This document shows, one piece after another, positions 8,709 through 16,870 of a stretch of 42,363 bases of DNA. The DNA lies in NCBI GenBank assembly GCA_964436955.1, contig CAYTFC010000017.1:1-42363 (forward strand), given 5' to 3'. This DNA is from CAMFKD01 sp964436955 (GTDB lineage: Bacteria; Chlamydiota; Chlamydiia; Chlamydiales; JAJFMA01). The notes under the pieces were generated by a model. That model saw only the letters and a list, made by a program, of their open reading frames with translations, searched no databases and was not told the origin of the DNA. A program made the position numbers and the translations under genes. Position 1 is the stretch's first letter. Every line of letters starts with the position of its first letter.

Positions 8709-9657
8709 CTTCAAAATTGGGTTCTTCAATTTTCAGGTCCCTGATGGGCACCTGAGAGGTAATAACTTTAAGAGCTTCTACCAGTTCAACCGGCGATACT
8801 GACTTGTCGAAAGTAAACGTACCTTCTGGGATAAGAATATCGGGGGTCAGCTGAATAGGGTTTTTAAGGGCAATACTAAAATCGACGATCAGTCGCTTTG
8901 TGGAAGGGGTCAGTGACATAAAGTGATCGACGGTGCCGTCATAAGCGATGGCTCCATGGCTCATCAATAGAAGCCGATCAGCTAAAAGGGCAATGTCGTC
9001 CATGTAGTGACTAGTCAGGATAATTGTGACGCCTTTGCCCTTGAGCTCATCAAGAATAAACTGGCGGATACTCGTTTGGGCAACGACATCGAGGCCAATG
9101 GTGGGTTCGTCTAAAAAGAGGATTTTGGGATTATGTAAGAGGCAGCCAATAAGTTCCATTTTCATACGTTCACCAAGACTAAGGCGTCTTAATGGCACAT
9201 GTAGGACATGGCGACAATCTAAATGAGAGGCTAAGTGATCGATGCGTTTTTGTGTGGCTAGAGGATCCAGATCGTAGATTGTGATGAGCAGCTGAAAGCT
9301 ATCGATAGCCGGAATATCCCACCAAAGCTGGTTCTTTTGACCGAGAAGTAGGCTAATCTGTCGCAAAAATGCGTTAGGACGCTCCCAGGGAGTGAACCCA
9401 AGCACAGAAGCTGTGCCTTCTGTAGGATATATCAACCCAGAGAGAAGTTTTAAGAGCGTTGTTTTACCGGCGCCATTGGCTCCGATAAGACCTACAATTT
9501 GGCCGCTTTGAATTTCAAGATCTAGAGGTAGGAGGGCATGTTTGGTTTCTGTTTCGCGTTTAAAGATACCTTTAAGCGAAGATAGAAAGCCTGCTTTCTT
9601 TCGGTACACTTGATAGTACCGAGTGAGTTTATTAGTGGAAATAGTGATATTGTGCAT
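8647..9657 (-). CDS. ABC transporter ATPase of DUF990-type exporter
   Basis: A 336-residue nucleotide-binding subunit: Walker A GANGAGKTT (59-67), Q-loop region with LLLGQKNQLWWD (103-114), ABC signature LSLGERMKME (159-168), Walker B FLDEPTIGLD (181-190) and H-loop TSHYMDD (about 215). The long segment between the first strands and Walker A (about residues 20-45) and the 'GQKNQLWWD' stretch are typical of the ATPases that travel with DUF990 permease pairs. It is the first gene of the operon. I see no strong Shine-Dalgarno before the ATG at 9657. It powers export of an unidentified substrate across the inner membrane. Confidence 0.92.
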   Translation of the reverse strand: MHNITISTNKLTRYYQVYRKKAGFLSSLKGIFKRETETKHALLPLDLEIQSGQIVGLIGANGAGKTTLLKLLSGLIYPTEGTASVLGFTPWERPNAFLRQISLLLGQKNQLWWDIPAIDSFQLLITIYDLDPLATQKRIDHLASHLDCRHVLHVPLRRLSLGERMKMELIGCLLHNPKILFLDEPTIGLDVVAQTSIRQFILDELKGKGVTIILTSHYMDDIALLADRLLLMSHGAIAYDGTVDHFMSLTPSTKRLIVDFSIALKNPIQLTPDILIPEGTFTFDKSVSPVELVEALKVITSQVPIRDLKIEEPNFEDVIRVFLEKESSLHKTRHHQ

Positions 9658-9743
9658 GGTAATTCACTAAGATATAGAAAGCTAGCGATGATAGCAATAC
9701 TTATGAGTCCAGGAATCAGCTTAAGGAAGAGAAATGCTATTGA

Positions 9744-9792
9744 AGTTTAAACCCGACTTGGGCCCGGTAGCAAACGGCACGTCTGGCTTAAA
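9744..9792. repeat. Second copy of the AGTTTAAACCCGACT motif with partial inverted mate
   Basis: The 15-nt sequence at 9744-9758 is identical to 6662-6676. About 25 nt on, GTCTGGCTTAAAC (about 9781-9793) is an imperfect inverted mate, so the segment could form a short hairpin around GGGCCC. It lies about 85 nt upstream of the small membrane protein gene at 9842. A regulatory site, RNA leader or degenerate mini-element are all possible. Confidence 0.4.
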
Positions 9793-9841
9793 CAAATCTT
9801 AATGTTATTAGTGTATCGTGATTAGGTAAAACGAGGTTTTT

Positions 9842-10360
9842 ATGATTTATCTGCCCACATCAGTTTCGTCTTATTTTGCCCCTCACTGTCAATTGGCACA
9901 TCGATTTTCTAAGGGACATGTCTCCCTTTTGGAGAATGTTACTATACGCCTGCAGCACCTTGTGAAAGCTGTGAAGGCCTTGCCTGAAGCGCTTTTCCCT
10001 GAATGGGACTTTCCCCACAATACTGGCGGTTTGAGAGCTTATATGCGATCTGGCGGCTTTAGGTTTAATACGCATGTCAAATGGGTGTTTTCCCCAAGTT
10101 GGGCCGCACAATCGGCCTATAAGCAGGAAAAACATCGCATCGTATGGAACGTTTTTTGTTTGGCGTTGAAGGGTTCTGTCGCGACAGCTGTGACGGGGCT
10201 GGCATGCATTGTTCCGGAGTTAATGCCAGTACATACAGTAGTAATGGGAGCTGTTACAGTGTTAGGAGCATTTTCATACTCCAACCTAAGAATAGCGCTG
10301 GATATAGGGAGATTGCTTCCTGAGAATTTAACATGGTCTCTTATTGAACTAAGTCTGTAA
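9842..10360 (+). CDS. Hypothetical protein with C-terminal hydrophobic hairpin
   Basis: I do not recognise this 172-residue protein. Residues 1-95 are soluble, with several aromatic and basic residues. Two hydrophobic stretches (about 100-124 and 128-147) are separated by a short PELMPV turn, giving the bilobed hydrophobic hairpin seen in many chlamydial inclusion-membrane proteins. That resemblance is only in layout. The ATG is preceded by GAGG (9833-9836). No neighbour shares its strand; it is convergent with the repair operon and followed by the GC-rich hairpin repeat. Confidence 0.65.
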   Translation: MIYLPTSVSSYFAPHCQLAHRFSKGHVSLLENVTIRLQHLVKAVKALPEALFPEWDFPHNTGGLRAYMRSGGFRFNTHVKWVFSPSWAAQSAYKQEKHRIVWNVFCLALKGSVATAVTGLACIVPELMPVHTVVMGAVTVLGAFSYSNLRIALDIGRLLPENLTWSLIELSL

Positions 10361-10397
10361 TGCCCTGCGACGCGGTCTAGCGACGCTACATGTTCTG

Positions 10398-10433
10398 TTA
10401 CACGTTGTAGCGCCGCTTTGCCGAAGCGGCATT
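10398..10433. repeat. GC-rich hairpin repeat, copy 2
   Basis: Matches 21-56 at 35 of 36 positions and folds as GCCGCTTT-gcc-GAAGCGGC (10412-10430). It sits between the convergent genes ending at 10360 (+) and 10449 (-), so it could act as a bidirectional transcription barrier even without a T-run. Confidence 0.7.
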
Positions 10434-10448
10434 AACAGCCTACCTGAG

Positions 10449-10970
10449 CTATTTCCCAACTTTAAGTTGTTCTGCGATTTCGACCAGGATAACAAGATCA
10501 TAATAAGTTTCTTCACCTAGCGCAGTAACCTCATCATTACAACCCATAAGCTTATCAGGGTGGCATATCAATGCCAACTTTCTGAAACTTTTTTTGACCT
10601 GATCTAGGGTCCAATTCTCATCAACTCCGAATACATCTTGAATAAGAGCGTTGTATTCGTTCTTAAGGGTCTTAACTTTGGCTTGCGGCTGCATATAGCC
10701 GAATTTACCTGCCGATTTTAAGGAGGCCACTGGTCTTCTATACAATTCAACTAAGCCCATATTTCGATCTATAACCCCTTGTCTGGTGATGATAACGGCA
10801 TCAATCTTCTTAGATTCAATTTTGTCTCCAATTTGAGTAATTCCTTGGAGATGGTCCTCGCAAGTTTCTAGTTTAGTTTCGCTTGCATTGTCTTGTTCCA
10901 ACTGCGTTGCATAGCAACAACAAGAAAAAATACCCATCATTACTGTGGAGCAAAATGTAAAAATTTTCAT
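10449..10970 (-). CDS. Exported protein with C-terminal J-like domain (short form)
   Basis: A 173-residue protein starting with a signal-peptide-like segment (MKIFTFCSTVMMGIFSCCCYA, cleavage likely near residue 21), a short linker region, and a C-terminal J-like domain at about 104-170. That domain contains KKSFRKLALICHPDK, with the HPD tripeptide at 137-139 that stimulates Hsp70 ATPase in DnaJ proteins. The same domain ends the 509-residue protein at 14257-15786: Y..LIQ..FG.D..WT..QV.K.FRK.A...HPDK...C..EV is shared. The start has GGAG 7 nt upstream. It follows the ligD polymerase gene by 12 nt on the same strand, so it may be co-transcribed with the NHEJ operon, although its destination appears extracytoplasmic. 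A substrate or effector role is unknown. Confidence 0.8.
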   Translation of the reverse strand: MKIFTFCSTVMMGIFSCCCYATQLEQDNASETKLETCEDHLQGITQIGDKIESKKIDAVIITRQGVIDRNMGLVELYRRPVASLKSAGKFGYMQPQAKVKTLKNEYNALIQDVFGVDENWTLDQVKKSFRKLALICHPDKLMGCNDEVTALGEETYYDLVILVEIAEQLKVGK

Positions 10971-10982
10971 CGCGACTCCATT

Positions 10983-11846
10983 TTAGGATGTTTTTTCAAG
11001 GACCTTTAAACACGCTTGTAGATTAATACCCTTACCTAGCACAGGTTTCCAAAGGTCTCCTGTTTTTTCTAGGCGCTTAAAGATGGTTCTGATGTTGAAT
11101 GCCTTTGGATCCAGTCCATTTTTCACTTCACTCCATTCCAAAGGGGTAGAAACCGGGGCATGCGGTCGTGGTCTGATGCAGTAGGGGGCGGCAATTGTTT
11201 GTGATTCGCGATTTTGTAGGAAGTCCAGATAGACGCGATTTTTTCGTTTAGTAGGTTTTCGCTCTATAGAAGTGACATCAGGCATCCTTTCATGCACCAT
11301 GGTGCAGATTAGTTCAGCGAATTGACGCGCCTGATCTTGCGTGTATTTTGCTTTTAGGGGGACGCAGATATGTAGGCCTCGTCCGCCAGAAGTTTTGCAA
11401 TAATTCGCTGCGCCAATAGCATCCAGAAGCTTATGCACTTCATGAGCCACTTCCACAACGGTGTTGAAATCGACGTCGGCTGGGTCTAAATCGACAACCA
11501 AAAAATCCGGTCGATCAAGAGATGGAAAGTGACTTAAGAAGGGGTTAAGTTCTATACATCCTAAATTTGCAGCATAAAGTAAGCTGCTTTCGTCTTGTAT
11601 GAGCATGTAATTGATGTCATGAAACTCTTCGTAGTGTATTCCCGGAACTTCTTTTTTGAAATTTTTCTGAAAAAAAGATTGCCCTTCGATACCATGTGGA
11701 TGGCGATTCAGGGATTCTGGGCGATCTTTGAGATAGGGTAAAATTGTCGGAGCGATATGGTGATAGTACTCAATGACATCACCTTTGGTATATCCTTCTT
11801 CTGGCCAGTAGACTTTATCTAAATGGGTGAGATTGACTTCCATCAT
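10983..11846 (-). CDS. ligD: LigD-type NHEJ polymerase (stand-alone PolDom)
   Basis: A 287-residue archaeo-eukaryotic-primase-like polymerase of the LigD family. The catalytic carboxylates are visible as VVDLDPAD (D119, D121) and YLDFLQN (D208). KTSGGRGLHICVPL (151-164) is the family's nucleotide-binding stretch, and N-terminal LDKVYWPEEGYTKGD is characteristic. The enzyme fills gaps and adds nucleotides, preferring ribonucleotides, at double-strand-break ends bound by Ku. In many bacteria this domain is fused to the ligase; here it is a separate gene whose ATG overlaps the stop of the ligase gene (ATGA, 11843-11846), so the two should be made together. Confidence 0.93.
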   Translation of the reverse strand: MMEVNLTHLDKVYWPEEGYTKGDVIEYYHHIAPTILPYLKDRPESLNRHPHGIEGQSFFQKNFKKEVPGIHYEEFHDINYMLIQDESSLLYAANLGCIELNPFLSHFPSLDRPDFLVVDLDPADVDFNTVVEVAHEVHKLLDAIGAANYCKTSGGRGLHICVPLKAKYTQDQARQFAELICTMVHERMPDVTSIERKPTKRKNRVYLDFLQNRESQTIAAPYCIRPRPHAPVSTPLEWSEVKNGLDPKAFNIRTIFKRLEKTGDLWKPVLGKGINLQACLKVLEKTS

Positions 11847-13351
11847 GTTTCACGCACCACCTGCTTTGCGGGTTTATCGATTCGCAATCCCTTGAACGAG
11901 GGGTGACGCATACTGCCATCCTGAGTCCATTCCGTAAATGCAACTTCACACACGAGTTTTGGCTTGACCCAGGTGACCTTTGAGAGGCCCTTGGGTTCGT
12001 TGCTAAGAGGGCATTTATCGGTTATTAATGGAAGCATCAGTTCGTAGATATTTTGCAGAGTGCTTTCCGTGAAGCCTGTGCCAACATGCCCAGCAAAGAG
12101 CAGCTTTTTTCCCTTGTAAACGCCTAATACAAGAGCTCCAAAATGCTGTCGGCTGTTGCGCGGTTCCGTGAAACCGCAAATGACCACTTCCTGCCGTTTT
12201 CCGACCTTGATTTTGAGCCATTGATCGCTCCTGCTACTTTCATAAAGACCATGTCTATTTTTTGCGATAATGCCCTCTAAATGCTTCTTGGCAGCTGCTT
12301 GAAAGAACTTTTTTCCTTCTTCTACGATGTGATTTCCATATTGCAGATTGCTGATTCCGGCGTCTTTGATCACATCTCGCAGCAGTTTTTTTCTCTCTTC
12401 TAACGGGACGTGTCTTAAGTCCTTACCTTGATAGAAGAGCAGATCGAAAATGTAGTAAACAGGAGTCCCCTCTAGCGACTTTTGAAAGCCTTGCAGCAGC
12501 TGAAATTGGGCGCGCCCTTGATCATCTAGGAGAACCACTTCTCCGTCAAAAACTGCAGAGATTTTGAGCTCTTTGAGGCTCTTGACAATTGTAGGAAACA
12601 GCGTATTGAAGCTCTTAAGATTGCGAGAATAAAGCTCTACTTTAGTTTGATTCACTTCTGCTATCGCGCGATAGCCATCCCATTTGATTTCAAAAAGCCA
12701 TTCAGGATCATCAAATGGCTCCTCAATCGATCGGCAGAGCATTGGTTTAATGTCGTGCGGGATGGCGGTTTTTTCGCCAAAAGTCACTTCCTTTTTTCCG
12801 ATTTGCTCCATCGTTCTTTGAGTGAGAATGGACTTTTCCGATAAATGAGCATCTTCGGTTGCGAACTCATCCTTTTTCTTAATTAGAAGCCACGATTTTT
12901 CATCTTGCTTCATCCGGACTAAGGCAAAGCGACCCTTAAGCTTGGATCCGTGGAGTTCAAACTCAATTTTCCCGTTATGTAAACCGGCTTCGAGTTGCTT
13001 ACTGCTGTCGCTAGGTAATCCTGAATAGGTACCCTCATCCCAGACCATTACAGTACCAGCCCCGTAGTTTCCCTTAGCGATGATTCCTTCGAAAAGGCGA
13101 TAGTCCATCGGGTGGTCTTCGACCATGATAGCAAGGCGCTTATCAGCAGGATTCAACGAAGGCCCTTTAGGCACCGCCCAGCTTTTCAATACCCCGTTCA
13201 GCTCGAGTCGAAAATCATAATGCAAGTGACTAGCAGCATGCTTTTGCACAACGAAACGGCGCTTTTCCTTAGGGCTTTTTCCTCTTACACCTTCGGGTTC
13301 AGGAGTGTTCTCGAAGTTTCTTTTCGTTTGATAGGACCGTAAGGTTGTCAT
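11843..13351 (-). CDS. ligD: LigD phosphoesterase-ATP-dependent DNA ligase
   Basis: A 502-residue protein. It has an N-terminal 3'-phosphoesterase domain (about 30-150, with KHAASHLHYDFRLE and DHPMDYRLFEG supplying the His/Asp metal ligands). An ATP-dependent ligase follows at about 200-500: nucleotidyl-transfer motif EIKWDGYR with the adenylated Lys at 223, FDGEVV at 268, EGIIAK at 359, WLKIK motif at 378, then an OB-fold. It seals double-strand breaks in NHEJ with Ku. The polymerase domain usually fused to it is encoded by the next gene. Both junctions, with ku (13348-13351) and with the polymerase gene, are ATGA overlaps. Confidence 0.94.
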   Translation of the reverse strand: MTTLRSYQTKRNFENTPEPEGVRGKSPKEKRRFVVQKHAASHLHYDFRLELNGVLKSWAVPKGPSLNPADKRLAIMVEDHPMDYRLFEGIIAKGNYGAGTVMVWDEGTYSGLPSDSSKQLEAGLHNGKIEFELHGSKLKGRFALVRMKQDEKSWLLIKKKDEFATEDAHLSEKSILTQRTMEQIGKKEVTFGEKTAIPHDIKPMLCRSIEEPFDDPEWLFEIKWDGYRAIAEVNQTKVELYSRNLKSFNTLFPTIVKSLKELKISAVFDGEVVLLDDQGRAQFQLLQGFQKSLEGTPVYYIFDLLFYQGKDLRHVPLEERKKLLRDVIKDAGISNLQYGNHIVEEGKKFFQAAAKKHLEGIIAKNRHGLYESSRSDQWLKIKVGKRQEVVICGFTEPRNSRQHFGALVLGVYKGKKLLFAGHVGTGFTESTLQNIYELMLPLITDKCPLSNEPKGLSKVTWVKPKLVCEVAFTEWTQDGSMRHPSFKGLRIDKPAKQVVRET

Positions 13352-14145
13352 GCTGATCGCCTCTGTCTTTTCTCTTTGGTGGGTTTAAGACTGGCTTTTA
13401 AGGTCTCGAAAAGATCGACAACTTTGGTAGGTTTAGCTGCTTTGGCTGCTTTTGGGACCGGAAGCTTGCCTTTTGACTTATTCTTGATCATGTCTCGAAG
13501 TTCGGCGGTATAAGTATCTTTGTATTGGGAGGGGTCGAATTCTTGGGTAAGTTGATTCACCAATGCGATGGCCATTTCCATCTCACGCGCCGTGACTTTT
13601 TCTTTTTCCGGAAGATCGAAGTCTGCGATAGATCGGATTTCCTCTTGAAACCGTAGCTGATTTAAGACAAGGAGGTCGTAGTAAGGTTTGATGATGACTA
13701 AATGTTCGCGATTGCGAAAGACGAATTTGGCTACGCCCACTTTCTTTGATTTTTCTAAGGCTTGGCGTAGCAAGTTAAAAGCACGCGCAGCGCCTTTATC
13801 AGGCGTTAAATAGTAAGGCTTGTCGAAGTAAACAGAATCAATTTCTTCCACCGCTACAAACTGATCGATTTCAATAGCAGAAGATTTCTTGGAGCTCGCT
13901 TGCTTAAGATCAGCCTCGGTAATGGGCACATACTGACCATCTCCGATTTCGTAGCCTTTAACGATGTCTTTCCAAGCAACCTCCTTACCGTCCGCCTTGC
14001 AAATCCTGGCGTAGCGAATAGGGGAAAGATCACTTTTGTGCAACATATCCAGATTTACGCCGTGATCGCTAACGGTTGCAGAATAGAGCTTTATAGGCAC
14101 ATTAACGAGTCCAAAGGCAATGGAACCGCTCCAAAGGGGTCGCAT
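13348..14145 (-). CDS. ku: Ku DNA end-binding protein
   Basis: A 265-residue bacterial Ku homodimer subunit. MRPLWSGSIAFGLVNVPIKLY is the classic Ku N-terminus, followed by the ring-forming core with YDLLVLNQLRFQEEIR and the 'MAIALVNQLTQEFDPSQYKDTY' region. The tail is Lys/Pro/Ala-rich and basic, as is usual for bacterial Ku and implicated in DNA retention. It is first in the operon, with a strong AGGAGG Shine-Dalgarno (complement of 14150-14155), and its stop overlaps the ligD start by ATGA. It binds DNA ends and recruits LigD. Confidence 0.95.
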   Translation of the reverse strand: MRPLWSGSIAFGLVNVPIKLYSATVSDHGVNLDMLHKSDLSPIRYARICKADGKEVAWKDIVKGYEIGDGQYVPITEADLKQASSKKSSAIEIDQFVAVEEIDSVYFDKPYYLTPDKGAARAFNLLRQALEKSKKVGVAKFVFRNREHLVIIKPYYDLLVLNQLRFQEEIRSIADFDLPEKEKVTAREMEMAIALVNQLTQEFDPSQYKDTYTAELRDMIKNKSKGKLPVPKAAKAAKPTKVVDLFETLKASLKPTKEKRQRRSA

Positions 14146-14199
14146 ATAGCCTCCTATGGTGATGTAGCCTTACCGTAGCATCAAAAAAATCCTCAGACA

Positions 14200-14232
14200 A
14201 GAAAAAACGAAGCGGCCGAAGCCACTTCGTTT
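14200..14232 (-). terminator. Rho-independent terminator of the J-domain gene
   Basis: On the - strand AAACGAAG.GGC-ttcg-GCC.CTTCGTTT forms a stem with one mismatch, followed by six T (complement of 14202-14207). It lies about 25 nt after the stop of the gene ending at 14257 and before ku, so it separates these two same-strand units. Confidence 0.85.
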
Positions 14233-14256
14233 ATGAGTTGAAACTATTCAATTCAA

Positions 14257-15786
14257 TTACTGAATAAAGCCTTCGCTTTTCAAAGCCCCGGCGATTTCAA
14301 GCAAGTTGCTGAGGTCCCAATAGTTGTTATGGCAAAGCACCCTAACCTCTTCCGGGCAAGAGGAAACTTTGTCCGGGTGGAACGACATGGCTACTTTTCT
14401 GAACTCTTTTCTGACCTGAGTGTACGTCCAGTCTGCATCTAAACCAAACGCCATTTGGATAAGGTTTTTATACTCAACCAGAAAGGCTTTGAGTTTATCA
14501 CGCGGACCCATGCCAAGCCATTGTGTGTTACTGGAATTTCTTGTAGTAGTTAAGAGCTTATTGCTAAAGAAAGTTAGTAGATCTGTCTCCTGTAAGGCTG
14601 GAGCTATAAGATTAACTGCTTTTATTGTTGGTTTTCTGATCAAGTCATTAAGCTGTTGGGCTTCTATAAGTTTTTGCACACAGTCAATGATAAACTTCTT
14701 AGATTCAGGCATAGGAGTTCGTGTTGGCGTAGGAGTGTTTACAGGGAATGGCGTTTTTAATACGGTTCTTGCAGGGGTTGGAGTGGCTGTAGAACTTTGT
14801 GTACTCTCCTTACTAGCATTTTGTTCTTTTAAAATGGCTTCTTGCTCAAGGCGAATGCGTTCCGCTTCTAGTTTTTCCGCATGCTTGGCATTCTCGTCCA
14901 TTTCCTTATTAACTTTAATGATCTTTTCTTTTGCACGAACTTCTTCATTCTTTAGTTCTTCTTCTTGAGCACGATTTTGCTTTAACTGCTCTTTTACTTT
15001 GGCAAGATCTTCCTCAGTCTTTAAGTTTTGCTTAGCCTGTTCAAGCTTGGAATTTTGCTTTTCTAACTCAGAAAGTTGATTTTGAATGATCGAAATTTCT
15101 GCACTAATGGCATCTTTTTCTTGCAGCAGAGCTTCTAAGCTCACTACAACTAAGTTGTCGCTCGTCGTGAAGTTTGACGGTACGTAATCCTCTAAGGCTA
15201 CAAAACCGTTTGACGTATAAATGTAACCCCTGAGATTGCCATTTTCGTCCAAATTCTGAGCTAGCTTACTCCAGGAGAGTTTGCCGCTTGGAAATACGAA
15301 CTTCAGCATCTTGTTTTCTATTACCATTTTGTGTCTGAAGCGAGGTAAGTCTTCATAAATGAAGTTAACATCGACGAATCTTTCAAAAGCCGTATTATTA
15401 AATACTCTGACGTCCACTCCCATCATAGTTGCTCTAGCCTTGCGCTGAAGGTCTTTAGCAGCAGAGAGACCTGGGTCAACATCAAGCGCCTCTTCTGTGT
15501 ATTGGTTAACTGCTTCCGCCAAGCTTTTTGAAAGTGGAAGCTGGTTTAGATAGTGGATGATGGTGGCGTAATCCCCTGAGTGGCTATTTAATTCTAATAG
15601 AATATCGCCATGAATCTCATGGATATCAATATTCTGACCAGCGAGGAGGGCATTTTCTAATTTGAGGGCATTATTGTCCGATATTTTAGAGAAGTTGTTT
15701 CCGCTAATAGTCAATGTTTCAGCATGGCTAGCGCCTAAAAGAGTGCTGAATAAAATTGTTGAATAAAGAGTTAATGAACGAATCAT
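14257..15786 (-). CDS. Exported coiled-coil protein with C-terminal J-like domain (long form)
   Basis: A 509-residue protein with a Sec-type signal peptide (residues 1-22, ...LLGASHA). Residues 23-210 form an unknown domain. A long charged coiled coil follows at about 215-325, then a Thr/Pro-rich linker at about 330-362 (TPTPAR...TPTPTRTPMP). The C-terminal region about 365-509 ends in a J-like domain with RKEFRKVAMSFHPDK (HPD 470-472). That domain is homologous to the end of the 173-residue protein at 10449-10970. J domains normally work on Hsp70 in the cytoplasm; their position at the end of two signal-peptide-bearing proteins is odd. An extracytoplasmic or host-targeted role is inference. 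It has its own terminator downstream. Confidence 0.82.
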   Translation of the reverse strand: MIRSLTLYSTILFSTLLGASHAETLTISGNNFSKISDNNALKLENALLAGQNIDIHEIHGDILLELNSHSGDYATIIHYLNQLPLSKSLAEAVNQYTEEALDVDPGLSAAKDLQRKARATMMGVDVRVFNNTAFERFVDVNFIYEDLPRFRHKMVIENKMLKFVFPSGKLSWSKLAQNLDENGNLRGYIYTSNGFVALEDYVPSNFTTSDNLVVVSLEALLQEKDAISAEISIIQNQLSELEKQNSKLEQAKQNLKTEEDLAKVKEQLKQNRAQEEELKNEEVRAKEKIIKVNKEMDENAKHAEKLEAERIRLEQEAILKEQNASKESTQSSTATPTPARTVLKTPFPVNTPTPTRTPMPESKKFIIDCVQKLIEAQQLNDLIRKPTIKAVNLIAPALQETDLLTFFSNKLLTTTRNSSNTQWLGMGPRDKLKAFLVEYKNLIQMAFGLDADWTYTQVRKEFRKVAMSFHPDKVSSCPEEVRVLCHNNYWDLSNLLEIAGALKSEGFIQ

Positions 15787-15881
15787 GCGATTTAAATTCC
15801 TGATTTTTATAGTTATTTATTTTGTAATTAACCATTACATGTAATGTTATCTATTTTGTTAATTTTTTAAAATTAGTTTGT

Positions 15882-16643
15882 TTAATGGCCTAGACCTTTT
15901 GATTCCCATGCGTGCCCTTCATCGGCAGCTTCTTCTGAAGATGCATCCCAGTCCCAGCCGTCCATGAAATCGAATTCTTCGTCAGAATAGTCTCCCTCTT
16001 CGTCCAGTAATAGAAATGGAGAAGTGTTAATTATCCCTTGACGGGTGAGTGTTTTATGGGTCATTTTTTTGTAGGGAGCGAGCAGGGAAAGGTCTAGCTC
16101 GGTGTAGTAATCTATCTTTTGACCATTACCCAACTGTAGAATTGGTCTGCCGTAGGGGCCAGGAATAAACTCAATATTATACAGTTGTATTAAACCGGAA
16201 AGATTATTGGAGTAAATCCAATGACGAAAATCGGGCCAACGAGTAACGCCTTTTACATTAAGGTTTAGCTGATTCGCTACAGCTTGGGCTAGCCCCTGAT
16301 TCTCTGGTGAAGAGTTTGGATCGTTGTGAATATTGTCTCCCAGACGGTCACGGAAATACTGCTCAGCATTTCCAGCTAAAACTAAGTCGTTTGGATATTT
16401 TTCCAGTAAATCCTTTACCATTTCCGCGACTTCTTGAGCGGTGGCCCCGCTTTCTTCTTTAGAGTCCATGTCTACGTAGTAACCTGCGGCTGATTTTTGA
16501 ATTCCGATATTGCCTTTAGCGTGGTGAGCGATAGCGCTAACGACTTTTCGTGCCGAAGCCTGGTCATTTTGTTGGATGGTGTCGGCCCAGCCTTGGGTTC
16601 CCATCATCAGTATAATGGAAAGGCTAATAATTAATTTTTTCAT
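15882..16643 (-). CDS. Exported protein with acidic C-terminal tail
   Basis: A 253-residue protein with a clear signal peptide (MKKLIISLSIILMMGTQGWA) and AAGGA-type Shine-Dalgarno upstream. The middle shows no motif I recognise. The last ~40 residues are very acidic and rich in Asp, Glu and Trp (FDFMDGWDWDASSEEAADEG). It is probably periplasmic or secreted. It lies 95 nt upstream of the exported J-domain gene on the same strand, so the two may be co-expressed; the AT-rich gap does not show a clear terminator. Confidence 0.72.
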   Translation of the reverse strand: MKKLIISLSIILMMGTQGWADTIQQNDQASARKVVSAIAHHAKGNIGIQKSAAGYYVDMDSKEESGATAQEVAEMVKDLLEKYPNDLVLAGNAEQYFRDRLGDNIHNDPNSSPENQGLAQAVANQLNLNVKGVTRWPDFRHWIYSNNLSGLIQLYNIEFIPGPYGRPILQLGNGQKIDYYTELDLSLLAPYKKMTHKTLTRQGIINTSPFLLLDEEGDYSDEEFDFMDGWDWDASSEEAADEGHAWESKGLGH

Positions 16644-16771
16644 TATATTGTCCTTATTTGATTTAATTAAATCAGTTTTTTTTGTGTTTTAGTATTTTAT
16701 TTTAACCTGTAATTTTATTTAATTTGATACTTATTGTCAATTAGTTAATTGATGTAATACGAAGAAAGCTG

Positions 16772-16800
16772 TTGACAGTTTTTTTTCTTACGCATACAAA
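16772..16800 (+). promoter_or_regulatory. Sigma-70-type promoter of the FadL-like gene
   Basis: TTGACA (16772-16777), 17-nt spacer containing a T8 tract, then TACAAA (16795-16800). Transcription would start near 16807, giving a leader of about 64 nt before the ATG at 16871. The match to the -35 consensus is perfect and to the -10 moderate. Confidence 0.6.
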
Positions 16801-16870
16801 GTATGTTTTATGAAGCTTTTTGAATTCTAACCAGTCCTCATACAGTTGAGGAATCATTTTGGAGCTGAGT

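Noticed and set aside
14420..14968. 182-codon + strand frame rich in Ser/Leu
   Set aside because: It is antisense to the coiled-coil part of the exported J-domain protein; its composition is the mirror of Glu/Lys heptads.
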